Of a stretch of 64,000 bases of DNA, positions 7,685 to 15,734 are shown one piece after another. The stretch covers positions 452,163-516,162 of the forward strand of contig JANINS010000004.1 in NCBI GenBank assembly GCA_024508725.1. The letters run 5' to 3'. This stretch comes from Chitinophagaceae bacterium (GTDB lineage: Bacteria; Bacteroidota; Bacteroidia; Chitinophagales; Chitinophagaceae). Made by a program: the position numbers and the translations under genes. The notes beneath the pieces are model-generated. The model ran no database searches. It saw only the letters and a program-made list of their open reading frames with translations, and had not been told where the DNA came from. Each line of letters begins with the position of its first letter. The stretch's first letter is position 1.

Positions 7685-8890
7685 ATGAGTAAGAAAGTTG
7701 TTCTTGGTTTTAGCGGAGGACTTGATACATCGTATTGTGTAAAATACCTGAGTGAAGACAAAGGCTACGAAGTACATAGCATTATAGTAAACACCGGTGG
7801 TTTTTCTGCCGATGAACTAAAGCAGATCGAAGCACATGCATATAAACTTGGGGTAAAATCTCATACTACTATTGATGCGGTAAAAAGTTATTATCACAGC
7901 ATTATCCGTTTTTTGATATATGGAAACGTTTTGAAAAACAACACTTATCCTTTAAGTGTAAGTGCCGAACGTTTGAGCCAGGCTTTACATATCGCATCGC
8001 ATGCTGAAGAATTAAATGCAGATGCAGTAGCTCATGGAAGTACAGGAGCTGGTAACGACCAGGTTCGTTTCGACATGATATTTCATGTAATGATACCGGG
8101 AGTTGAGATCATTACACCAATAAGAGATTTACAACTGAGCCGGGAAGAAGAGATCGAATACCTCAAAAGCAAAGGTGTTGAGATGAATTTTGAGAAAGCT
8201 GTTTATTCGATCAATAAAGGGCTTTGGGGAACAAGTGTTGGCGGTAAAGAAACATTGCAATCAAAAGGAATGTTACCTGAAGAAGCCTGGCCAACACAGG
8301 TAACTAAAACCGAAGCTGAAGAGGTGAGACTTCATTTTGTTAAAGGTGAATTGAAGTCTGTTAACGATAAAGAGTTTGAACATCCTACTGAAGCCATTCA
8401 ATATTTGCAAACGTTAGCCGGGCCGTTTGGAATTGGAAGAGACATTCATATTGGTGATACAATCATCGGTATAAAGGGACGAGTAGGATTTGAAGCTGCT
8501 GCACCGATGGTGATCATTAAAGCACATCATGCATTGGAAAAACATGTGTTAACCAAGTGGCAGTTGAGTTGGAAAGATCAACTAGCCCAGTTCTATGGTA
8601 ACTGGTTGCATGAAGGGCAAATATTAGATCCTGTGATGAGAGATATTGAACATTATCTCGAAAGTTCACAGCGAAATGTAACCGGTGATGTGTATGTTCA
8701 GCTGAAGCCATATCATTTTCAGATAATAGGAATTGAATCTCCATACGATCTTATGAATAGCAAATTTGGCAAGTATGGCGAGATGAATACTGGCTGGAGT
8801 GGAGAAGATGTAAGAGGCTTTAGTAAAATATTCGGCAATCAAACATCCATTTATTACCAGGTAAAAGGAGTGGCAGATGCAAAAGATTAA
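7685..8890 (+). CDS. argG: Argininosuccinate synthase
   Basis: Catalyses ATP-dependent joining of citrulline and aspartate in the cytoplasm. The P-loop-like GFSGGLDTS near residue 10 is the adenylation site of the family, followed by AHGSTGAGNDQVRFD, which contacts citrulline and aspartate, and SINKGLWGTSVGG. At 401 residues the length is normal. ATG 7685 is used; an in-frame TTG one codon earlier is less likely. In most bacteria the citrulline used here is deacylated, which fits the downstream deacylase gene argE. The gene overlaps argC by 14 bases. Confidence 0.95.
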   Translation: MSKKVVLGFSGGLDTSYCVKYLSEDKGYEVHSIIVNTGGFSADELKQIEAHAYKLGVKSHTTIDAVKSYYHSIIRFLIYGNVLKNNTYPLSVSAERLSQALHIASHAEELNADAVAHGSTGAGNDQVRFDMIFHVMIPGVEIITPIRDLQLSREEEIEYLKSKGVEMNFEKAVYSINKGLWGTSVGGKETLQSKGMLPEEAWPTQVTKTEAEEVRLHFVKGELKSVNDKEFEHPTEAIQYLQTLAGPFGIGRDIHIGDTIIGIKGRVGFEAAAPMVIIKAHHALEKHVLTKWQLSWKDQLAQFYGNWLHEGQILDPVMRDIEHYLESSQRNVTGDVYVQLKPYHFQIIGIESPYDLMNSKFGKYGEMNTGWSGEDVRGFSKIFGNQTSIYYQVKGVADAKD

Positions 8891-9854
8891 CGTTGGTATT
8901 GTTGGAGGTGCAGGTTATACGGGTGGAGAATTGATAAGACTACTTATTCACCATCCGTATGTATCTGTTTCATTTATTCATAGCAGGAGTAATGCAGGAA
9001 AAAGTGTTACTTCCGTTCATGCTGATCTTGTTGGTGAAACCAATCTCCGGTTCACAGGAGAGCTAAGTAATGATGTTGATGTAGTATTTCTATGTGTTGG
9101 TCATGGAGAAGCTAAGAAGTTTTTGGAGGATAAGAGCTTTGCGGATAATGTGAAGATCATCGATCTGTCGCAGGATTTTCGACTAACTGAAAACTCCAAA
9201 CTCCAAACTAAAAACTTCATCTATGGTTTACCAGAGTTGAATAAAGAAAAGATTCAATCGGCAAACTATGTGGCCAACCCTGGGTGCTTTGCAACAGCAA
9301 TTCAGCTTGGATTGTTGCCACTGGCAAAAGCCGGATTACTGAATGAAGTGCATACAACAGGAATTACAGGTTCAACAGGTGCCGGACAGAGTTTAAGTAC
9401 TACTTCACATTTTAGCTGGAGAGCAAATAATATTCAGGCTTACAAAACACTTACACATCAACATCTGAAAGAGATCAACCAGTCTGTTAATCAACTTCAA
9501 TCAAAAAGCATTGAGCTCAATTTTATTCCATGGAGAGGCGATTTTACCAGGGGCATATTCATCAGCTCAACCATCAATTGCGAGGAACCATTGGAAAAGC
9601 TGGTGAAGTTGTATGAAGATTTTTATGCTGATGCTGCTTTCACCTTTTTAAGCCAGGATGAAATTTATTTGAAACAGGTAGTGAATACAAATAAGTGTGT
9701 GATACAACTTGAGAAAGTAGGAACAAAACTGGTGATCCATTCTGCAATTGATAATTTATTGAAAGGAGCAAGTGGTCAGGCTGTTCAGAATATGAACCTG
9801 ATGTTTGGTATAGAAGAAAAAGCTGGTCTTAACTTAAAGGCGATTGGGTTTTAA
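8877..9854 (+). CDS. argC: N-acetyl(acyl)-gamma-glutamyl-phosphate reductase
   Basis: NADPH-dependent reduction of acyl-glutamyl phosphate to the semialdehyde. The Rossmann start VGIVGGAGYTGGELIRLL, the catalytic NPGCFAT motif (Cys137) and the GSTGAGQS segment identify it; 325 residues is normal. Residues 103-113 (LTENSKLQTKN, bases 9183-9215) are encoded by an AACTCCAAACTCCAAACT-like oligonucleotide repeat, probably a repeat that entered the frame at a surface loop. The stop codon lies inside the left inverted repeat of the following four-helix-bundle cassette. Confidence 0.95.
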   Translation: MQKINVGIVGGAGYTGGELIRLLIHHPYVSVSFIHSRSNAGKSVTSVHADLVGETNLRFTGELSNDVDVVFLCVGHGEAKKFLEDKSFADNVKIIDLSQDFRLTENSKLQTKNFIYGLPELNKEKIQSANYVANPGCFATAIQLGLLPLAKAGLLNEVHTTGITGSTGAGQSLSTTSHFSWRANNIQAYKTLTHQHLKEINQSVNQLQSKSIELNFIPWRGDFTRGIFISSTINCEEPLEKLVKLYEDFYADAAFTFLSQDEIYLKQVVNTNKCVIQLEKVGTKLVIHSAIDNLLKGASGQAVQNMNLMFGIEEKAGLNLKAIGF

Positions 9855-9877
9855 GTTGTAAGTTTTAAGTGATAAGT
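9849..9877 (+). repeat. Left inverted repeat of the four-helix-bundle cassette
   Basis: The stretch contains TAAGTTGTAAG and TGATAAGT. Both words recur, reverse-complemented and in the same relative order, at 10230-10260 on the other side of the small gene. It covers the argC stop codon. Confidence 0.7.
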
Positions 9878-10231
9878 ATGCAGAATTATAAGGATTTGAA
9901 AGTTTGGGGGAAAGCCCACCTTTTTACTCTAAAGATTTACGAAGTAACTAAGCTATTTCCAAAAGAAGAAGTTTATAGCCTGACTAATCAAATTCGTCGT
10001 GCTGCATCTTCAATTCCAGCGAATATCGCCGAGGGCTGTGGTAAAAACACTCAAGCAGAATTTGCCCACTTTTTAAATATAGCCCTGGGCTCTGCAAATG
10101 AAGCTGAATATTTTTTAATACTGTCGAAAGATCTTACTTATCTCAAGACAGAGCACTTTGATGAATTATATAAACATATTAATGAAATAAAAGGTATGCT
10201 GATATCTCTTATAACAAAGGTTAGAGCCTAA
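9878..10231 (+). CDS. Four-helix bundle protein (23S rRNA intervening-sequence protein family)
   Basis: The sequence has the family's start MQNYKDLKVWGKAH, the middle LTNQIRRAASSIPANIAEG and the helical tail AEFAHFLNIALGSANEAEYFL. About 117 residues, all alpha, the normal size. Relatives are encoded inside 23S rRNA intervening sequences and one subgroup (Avd) partners diversity-generating retroelements; free-standing copies have no settled function. This copy lies between argC and argD, on the operon strand, enclosed by inverted repeats. It has no link to arginine synthesis that I can see and looks inserted. ATG 9878 is preferred over GTG 9869, which falls in the repeat. Confidence 0.88.
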   Translation: MQNYKDLKVWGKAHLFTLKIYEVTKLFPKEEVYSLTNQIRRAASSIPANIAEGCGKNTQAEFAHFLNIALGSANEAEYFLILSKDLTYLKTEHFDELYKHINEIKGMLISLITKVRA

Positions 10232-10260
10232 CTTATAACTTATCACTTACAACTTATAAC
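10230..10260 (-). repeat. Right inverted repeat of the four-helix-bundle cassette
   Basis: Reverse complement of this stretch contains TAAGTTGTAAG and TGATAAGT, as in the left repeat at 9849-9877, with the spacer between the words shortened. It covers the stop codon of the small gene and ends two bases before the argD start. Confidence 0.7.
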
Positions 10261-10262
10261 TG

Positions 10263-11441
10263 ATGAAACTATTCGACGTATATCCTATTAATGACATCAA
10301 CATCATAAGAGCAGAAGGTTCTTATGTATGGGATGATAAAGGTGTTCAGTATCTTGATATGTATGGTGGTCATGCTGTGATCAGTATCGGTCATACACAT
10401 CCACTTTGGGTGAAGCGAATTGAAGAGCAGTTGAAGCAGATCGCTTTTTATTCTAATTCTATAAGAATTCCGATTCAGCAACAATTAGCTGATAAGCTTG
10501 CTGAAGTGTCAGGCAAGAAAGATTACCAGTTGTTTTTAGTGAATAGTGGAGCTGAGGCAAATGAGAACGCATTAAAGCTTGCTTCATTTTATAACGGCAG
10601 AAAGAAGATCATTGCTTTTAATAAGGCTTTTCACGGAAGAACTTCTTTGGCAGTTGCAGCAACTGATAACAAAAGCATTGTTGCTCCTGTAAATGAAACC
10701 GACAATGTTGTTTTTCTTCCTTACAATGATGAAGAAGCAGTAAAGCAATATTTTGCTGCCAATGGAAATGAAGTTTCTTCAGTGATCATTGAGGCTATAC
10801 AAGGTGTTGGTGGAATTACTGTTGCTACTAATACTTTTCTACAAACCATTCGTCAATTGTGTGACGAACACAATACTGTTTTTATAGCTGATGAAGTGCA
10901 GTGTGGCTATGGAAGAACAGGAAAGTTTTTCAGTACCGATCATGCAGGAATAGATGCTGACATTTATACCATGGCAAAAGGTATGGGTAATGGATTTCCG
11001 ATCGGAGGAATATTAATTGCTCCAAAATTCCAGGCGAAACATGGAATGTTAGGAACAACTTTCGGTGGAAATCATTTGGCTTGTGCTGCTGCGCTTGCAG
11101 TACTTGAAGTGATTGAGGAAGAGAATCTGCTAAATAATGCAGCAGAGAATGGTGAGTATTTAATGAATGAGTTGAGATTGATAGATGCATTGCAAAATGT
11201 AAGAGGTAAAGGATTGATGATAGGATTTGATCTGCCTGCAGCATTAAAAGAACTGCGAAAAAATCTTTTACACAAATCTCACATTTTTACAGGTGAAGCA
11301 AAACCCAATGTGGTAAGATTGCTTCCTGCATTGTCGATTGGAAGAAGAGAGATAGATGAATTTTTGAACGCATTGAAGGAAGAAATCGCATTGATGAGTA
11401 ATATTCAGAATGTTGAAGTGAGTGACACAACGAAAGCTTAA
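10263..11441 (+). CDS. argD: Acetyl(acyl)ornithine aminotransferase
   Basis: A class III PLP aminotransferase converting acyl-glutamate semialdehyde to acylornithine. Visible are MYGGHAVISIGHTHP, NSGAEANENALKLA, FHGRTSLAVAAT, FIADEVQCGYGRTG and the PLP lysine in TMAKGMGNGFPIGG (Lys239). 392 residues; the last eleven or so (IQNVEVSDTTKA) extend past the usual end and are encoded by the left part of a dispersed repeat found at four other places in the window. It starts right after the cassette repeat and is followed 33 bases later by argF'. Confidence 0.93.
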   Translation: MKLFDVYPINDINIIRAEGSYVWDDKGVQYLDMYGGHAVISIGHTHPLWVKRIEEQLKQIAFYSNSIRIPIQQQLADKLAEVSGKKDYQLFLVNSGAEANENALKLASFYNGRKKIIAFNKAFHGRTSLAVAATDNKSIVAPVNETDNVVFLPYNDEEAVKQYFAANGNEVSSVIIEAIQGVGGITVATNTFLQTIRQLCDEHNTVFIADEVQCGYGRTGKFFSTDHAGIDADIYTMAKGMGNGFPIGGILIAPKFQAKHGMLGTTFGGNHLACAAALAVLEVIEEENLLNNAAENGEYLMNELRLIDALQNVRGKGLMIGFDLPAALKELRKNLLHKSHIFTGEAKPNVVRLLPALSIGRREIDEFLNALKEEIALMSNIQNVEVSDTTKA

Positions 11442-11466
11442 TAATTATTCCACAGCTAAGTAAATA
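11406..11466 (+). repeat. Dispersed repeat, copy A (over the argD stop codon)
   Basis: GTTGAAGTGAGTGACACAAC then GAAAGCTTAATAATTATTCC then ACAGCTAAGT. It aligns along most of its length with copies B (15668-15729) and E (44222-44280), and in its first half with C and D. The argD reading frame ends inside it. Confidence 0.65.
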
Positions 11467-11474
11467 AAAGAATA

Positions 11475-12464
11475 TTGAAGCAGTTTATCTCAGCCAATGA
11501 TGTGAGCGATATAAATGCTCTGGTGCAAAAAGCACTTGCTTATAAAGCTGATCCGTTTAAAGACAAAGCACTTGGACAAAATAAACGTATTGGTTGTTTG
11601 TTTCTGAATCCAAGTATGCGTACAAGGCTAAGTACACAGATCGCTGCTCAGAATCTGGGAATGGAAGCAGTTGTTTTTAATGTTGGCAGCGAAGGCTGGG
11701 CTTTGGAGTTTGAAGAAGAAGCCATCATGAGCGGTAATACGGTTGAACATGTAAAAGATGCTGCACCTGTGATGGGAAAATATTTTGATATTCTTGCAAT
11801 AAGAACTTTTCCTTCGTTAAAGAATAAAGAAGACGATTATAGTGAACTCTTCATTAACCAGTTCATTAAATATGCCGGTGTTCCGGTGGTGAGCTTGGAA
11901 AGTTCAACCTTGCATCCCTTGCAGAGTTTGACTGATGTTATAACGATACAGGAAACTTTTAAAGAGAAGCGAAAGCCGAAAATTGTTTTGACATGGGCTC
12001 CACATGTTAAGCCATTGCCACAATGTGTTGCCAATAGTTTTTCTCAGTGGATCAATCAATGGAATGAAGCTGAGTTTGTGATTACACATCCTGAAGACTA
12101 TGAACTGGCTGAACAGTTTACCAATGGCGCAACCATTACACACGACCAGGATGCAGCATTGAAAGATGCGGATTACGTTTATGTGAAGAATTGGAGCACA
12201 TATAATGATTATGGAAAGATCTATGTGAACGATCCGGATTGGATGTTGACGAATGAGAAACTTCGGCTTACGAATAATGCTAAGGTGATGCACTGTTTAC
12301 CTGTTCGTAGAAATGTTGAGTTGAGTGATGAAGTATTGGATGGTGCAAATAGTATAGTAACGTTAGAGGCAAGTAACAGAGTTTGGGCTGCACAGGCTGT
12401 ATTGAGTGAAATTCTAAGCCTCCCTAAATCCCTCCAAAGGAGGGACTTGAACGATCAACTATGA
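11475..12464 (+). CDS. argF': N-acetyl- or N-succinylornithine carbamoyltransferase
   Basis: Carbamoylates an acylated ornithine instead of free ornithine. The carbamoyl-phosphate site NPSMRTRLSTQ (about 45-55), SLESSTLHPLQSLTD and the late MHCLPVRRN motif are all present. The N-terminus aligns residue by residue with the Bacteroides fragilis succinylornithine enzyme as I remember it, which supports the TTG start at 11475. Residue 90, proline in that enzyme and glutamate in the acetylornithine enzyme of Xanthomonas, is valine here (SGNTVEH), so the substrate cannot be assigned. The C-terminal tail LPKSLQRRDLNDQL is encoded by a palindromic repeat. Overlaps argB by four bases. Confidence 0.92.
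   Translation: MKQFISANDVSDINALVQKALAYKADPFKDKALGQNKRIGCLFLNPSMRTRLSTQIAAQNLGMEAVVFNVGSEGWALEFEEEAIMSGNTVEHVKDAAPVMGKYFDILAIRTFPSLKNKEDDYSELFINQFIKYAGVPVVSLESSTLHPLQSLTDVITIQETFKEKRKPKIVLTWAPHVKPLPQCVANSFSQWINQWNEAEFVITHPEDYELAEQFTNGATITHDQDAALKDADYVYVKNWSTYNDYGKIYVNDPDWMLTNEKLRLTNNAKVMHCLPVRRNVELSDEVLDGANSIVTLEASNRVWAAQAVLSEILSLPKSLQRRDLNDQL
12417..12448 (-). repeat. CCTCC-type palindromic repeat over the argF' 3' end
   Basis: TCCCTCC-AAA-GGAGGGA forms a seven-base-pair hairpin next to a CCTCCCTAAAT arm. Its reverse complement resembles the sequence at 12496-12524 base for base over most of its length. It encodes part of the ArgF' tail. Confidence 0.7.
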
Positions 12465-13300
12465 GTAGCGTAATAAATATTAAAGAAGCTTCTTCAGTTC
12501 CCCCTTTGGGGGATCAGGGGGCTTTATACGTTATAAAAATTGGCGGCAATGTGATTGATGATGAGGTAAAGCTTTCATCATTCCTCCAGGATTTTGCTGC
12601 AATTGAAGGAAAGAAAGTGTTGGTGCATGGTGGAGGAAAACTAGCAACAAGACTGGCTGAGCAAATGGGTGTTCAGCAACAAATGGTAGAAGGGAGAAGA
12701 ATAACGGATGCAGAAACATTGAAGATCGTTACAATGGTATACGCAGGTTATATCAATAAGAATATTGTTGCCCAATTACAGCGTTACGATTGCAATGCAA
12801 TTGGCTTGAGTGGTGCTGATGGAAATGCGATTAAGGCACATAAGAGAGCAGGAGCAGAAAGAGATTATGGTTTTGCCGGTGATGTGGATGAAGTGAATGC
12901 AGAATTGATCAACACTTTGATTGAAGCTGATAATACAATAGTGTTGGCACCGATCACTCACGATAAAAAAGGTCAACTGCTGAATACAAATGCAGATACC
13001 ATTGCCCAGGAAACTGCAAAGGCATTGAGTAAATTATATGAAGTTGATTTGATCTATACTTTTGAGAAAAAAGGAGTGTTAACGAATATAGACGATGATG
13101 AATCATATATCAAACAACTTGATCCTTCATCTTACGAAGGATATAAAGAGAAAGGAACTATCAGCTCTGGTATGATACCAAAACTGGATAATGCTTTTGC
13201 TGCACTGAACTTCGGTGTTAAAAAAGTCATCATTGGTAAAAGCGATGAGTTACAACAGATCATTGAAGGAACTTCCGGAACAACGATAGTAAATGACTAG
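12461..13300 (+). CDS. argB: N-acetyl(acyl)glutamate kinase
   Basis: Phosphorylates acyl-glutamate. The amino-acid-kinase core is clear: VIKIGGNVIDD, VLVHGGGKLATRLAEQMG, GLSGADGNAI, NTNADTIAQETAKALS and SGMIPKLDNAFAAL. 279 residues. The first 21 (MSSVINIKEASSVPPLGDQGA) precede the normal family start and contain VPPLGDQGA, encoded by a palindromic repeat at 12496-12524. No long N-terminal helix of the hexameric arginine-inhibited type is evident, so feedback behaviour cannot be inferred. Overlaps argE by eight bases. Confidence 0.94.
   Translation: MSSVINIKEASSVPPLGDQGALYVIKIGGNVIDDEVKLSSFLQDFAAIEGKKVLVHGGGKLATRLAEQMGVQQQMVEGRRITDAETLKIVTMVYAGYINKNIVAQLQRYDCNAIGLSGADGNAIKAHKRAGAERDYGFAGDVDEVNAELINTLIEADNTIVLAPITHDKKGQLLNTNADTIAQETAKALSKLYEVDLIYTFEKKGVLTNIDDDESYIKQLDPSSYEGYKEKGTISSGMIPKLDNAFAALNFGVKKVIIGKSDELQQIIEGTSGTTIVND
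12496..12524 (+). repeat. CCCCC-type palindromic repeat within the argB 5' end
   Basis: AGTTCCCCCTTTGGGGGATC continues with AGGGGGCTT. The CCCCC-TTT-GGGGG hairpin plus a GGGGG arm has the same architecture as the reverse complement of the repeat at 12417-12448, so the two copies face each other across the argF'/argB junction. It is read as VPPLGDQGA in ArgB. Confidence 0.7.
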
Positions 13301-14366
13301 CGATTTACATATACTGCAGGATGATGCCATTCAGCTATTGAAAGAGCTGATAAAGATTTCTTCTTTTAGTAAGGAGGAAGATACAACTGCATTACTCATT
13401 GAAACTTTTTTGAAGGCCAGCCAAGTCGAAGTTTTTAGAGATAAGAACAATGTATGGGCTAAGAATAAATATTTCGACGAAAGCAAGTCAACTATTCTTC
13501 TCAATTCTCATCACGATACGGTAAAGCCAAACAAAGGCTATACACTGAATCCGTTTAGTCCAGTTGAAAAAGATGGGAAATTATTCGGACTTGGTAGCAA
13601 TGATGCAGGAGGATGCCTCGTTTCTCTGATCGCTACATTTCTTTACTATTACGATAAAGCAAATTTGAAATACAATTTCATTCTTGCTGCGACAGCAGAA
13701 GAAGAGATTTCTGGAAAGGATGGTGTTGAATCATTACTTCTTCATTTGCCCGCCATTGATTTTGCCATTGTTGGTGAACCAACACAGTTAAACCTTGCCG
13801 TTGCAGAAAGAGGGTTGATGGTGCTTGATTGTATTGCTCACGGTAAAGCCGGACATGCGGCAAGAAATGAAGGTGAGAATGCCATCTATAAAGCAATGAA
13901 AGATATTGAATGGCTCGAAGCTTACAGGTTTGAAAAAGTATCTGATCTTCTGGGAGAGGTAAAGCTCAATGTTACTTCCATTGAAACAGAGAATAAAGCT
14001 CATAACGTGGTTCCGGCTGAATGCCGGTTTGTTGTTGATGTTCGGGTGAATGAGTTGTATTCAATGGATGAAGTTGTGCAAACGATCAAATCAAATATTA
14101 CAAGTGAAGTAAAACCCAGAAGTACAAGATTAAGGTCAACATCCATTGCTATTGATCATCCTTTGGTGGAGGCCGGAATTAAATTGGGTAAAACCTATTA
14201 TGGTTCGCCCACTACTTCGGATAAAGCCTTAATGAATTTCCCTGCTTTGAAAATGGGTCCGGGTGATTCTGCAAGAAGTCATACTGCCGATGAATTTATT
14301 TTCATTGATGAGATCAAACAAGGAATTGAAACTTATATTCAGCTGTTAAACCAGGTTGTACTATGA
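13293..14366 (+). CDS. argE: M20 metallo-hydrolase, N-acyl-ornithine/citrulline deacylase
   Basis: Removes the acyl group so that free citrulline (or ornithine) is produced. M20 signature residues are all visible: NSHHDTVKP (His74, Asp75), GLGSNDAGGCL (Asp104), ATAEEEISG (Glu136-138), VGEPTQL (Glu162) and a late RSHTADEF histidine. 357 residues, normal. With an acylornithine carbamoyltransferase in the pathway the expected substrate is acylcitrulline. Overlaps argB by eight bases and argH by four, so it is translated within the operon. Confidence 0.9.
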   Translation: MTSDLHILQDDAIQLLKELIKISSFSKEEDTTALLIETFLKASQVEVFRDKNNVWAKNKYFDESKSTILLNSHHDTVKPNKGYTLNPFSPVEKDGKLFGLGSNDAGGCLVSLIATFLYYYDKANLKYNFILAATAEEEISGKDGVESLLLHLPAIDFAIVGEPTQLNLAVAERGLMVLDCIAHGKAGHAARNEGENAIYKAMKDIEWLEAYRFEKVSDLLGEVKLNVTSIETENKAHNVVPAECRFVVDVRVNELYSMDEVVQTIKSNITSEVKPRSTRLRSTSIAIDHPLVEAGIKLGKTYYGSPTTSDKALMNFPALKMGPGDSARSHTADEFIFIDEIKQGIETYIQLLNQVVL

Positions 14367-15664
14367 AACTTTGGCAAAAAGAAAATACATCTGTTTCTGA
14401 ACTGGTAGAGAAATTCACCGTAGGAAGAGATAAAGAATTTGATGCTTTGCTGGCACAATATGATGTGCAAGGTTCAATAGCTCATGTGAAAATGTTGGGT
14501 GAAGTTGGATTGATGAGCAAAGAAGAATCTGCTATTGCAGTTAAGGCTTTGGAAGAGATAGCTGAAGAAATCCGAAGTCATAAATTCGAAATTCGAAGCG
14601 ATGTAGAGGATGTTCACTCCCAGGTTGAATTGATGTTAACTGAACGAATAGGAGAGACAGGAAAAAAAATTCATAGTGGTAGAAGCAGGAACGACCAGGT
14701 AGCTGTTGATATAAAATTGTACCTGAGAGCTGAAGTGTTGAATATGAAAGATGAAGTGAAAGAGTTGTTTGATCTGTTGATCGAACAAAGTGAGAAGTTC
14801 AAAGACAAGCTTCTGCCAGGTTACACTCACCTGCAAATTGCGATGCCGTCTTCTTTCGGATTATGGCTTGGTGCTTATGCCGAAAGCCTGGTTGATGATC
14901 TTGAATTTTTATCAGCAGCTTATCACATCGCTAATAAGAATCCTTTAGGGAGTGGTGCAGGATACGGTTCTTCATTTCCCCTCGATAGAAAAAGAACGAC
15001 TGAGTTACTCGGTTTTAAATCTTTAAATCATAATTCTGTTTATGCACAGATGACGAGGGGTAAAGCTGAGAAAGCTGTTGCTGTTGGATTAAGCAGTATC
15101 GCTGCTACACTCAGTAAGCTCTCAATGGATTGTTGTTTATACCTGAACCAGAATTTTGGATTCATTTCTTTTCCTTCTGAATTAACAACGGGCAGCAGCA
15201 TCATGCCGCATAAAAAGAATCCGGATGTTTTTGAATTGATCAGGGCTAAGTGCAACAGGATACAATCTGTTCCCAATGAGTTGACATTGCTGTTGAATAA
15301 TCTTCCTTCAGGATATCACAGAGATCTGCAGTTGACAAAAGAGATTCTTTTCCCTGCAATCGAAGAATTGAAAGCTTGTTTGCAACTTACCAGGCTAATG
15401 TTGAGTAACATTCAAGTGAAAGATGACATCCTTTCTGATAAGAAGTATAAATATCTTTTCTCTGTTGAAGCAGTGAACGAATTAGTAAACAAAGGTGTTC
15501 CTTTCAGGGATGCTTACCAGCAAGTAGGAAATCAAATTGAGAAAAGTGAATTTAATTTCGACTACTCAAAGGGATTGCATCATACGCATGAAGGAAGTAT
15601 TGGGAATTTATGCAATGAAGAGATCATGAAAGAAATGCATGCTGTTCTTACAAAGTTCAGTTAA
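14363..15664 (+). CDS. argH: Argininosuccinate lyase
   Basis: Splits argininosuccinate into arginine and fumarate; last gene of the operon. The superfamily signature GSSIMPHKKNPD (278-289) with its catalytic serine loop, HSGRSRNDQVA (104-114) and GYTHLQIAMPSS (153-164) are present; 433 residues. Residues 69-83 include EIRSHKFEIRSD, encoded by AAATTCGAAATTCGAAG-type repeat sequence at 14567-14611, an apparent repeat insertion in a surface region. No hairpin terminator is evident after the gene; a dispersed repeat (copy B) fills the space before the convergent TonB receptor gene. Confidence 0.95.
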   Translation: MKLWQKENTSVSELVEKFTVGRDKEFDALLAQYDVQGSIAHVKMLGEVGLMSKEESAIAVKALEEIAEEIRSHKFEIRSDVEDVHSQVELMLTERIGETGKKIHSGRSRNDQVAVDIKLYLRAEVLNMKDEVKELFDLLIEQSEKFKDKLLPGYTHLQIAMPSSFGLWLGAYAESLVDDLEFLSAAYHIANKNPLGSGAGYGSSFPLDRKRTTELLGFKSLNHNSVYAQMTRGKAEKAVAVGLSSIAATLSKLSMDCCLYLNQNFGFISFPSELTTGSSIMPHKKNPDVFELIRAKCNRIQSVPNELTLLLNNLPSGYHRDLQLTKEILFPAIEELKACLQLTRLMLSNIQVKDDILSDKKYKYLFSVEAVNELVNKGVPFRDAYQQVGNQIEKSEFNFDYSKGLHHTHEGSIGNLCNEEIMKEMHAVLTKFS

Positions 15665-15667
15665 GTA

Positions 15668-15729
15668 CAGAACGTTGAAGAGTGCGACGCAAGTAAAGTT
15701 CAATTGTGATTTTATAGCTGGCTACATAA
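15668..15729 (+). repeat. Dispersed repeat, copy B
   Basis: CAGAACGTTGAAGAGTGCGA, then CGCAAGTAAAGTTCAATTGT, then a stretch with TATAGCTGGCTACATAA. It occupies nearly the whole gap between argH and the convergent TonB receptor gene. Aligns with copies A and E. Confidence 0.65.
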
Positions 15730-15734
15730 TTACT

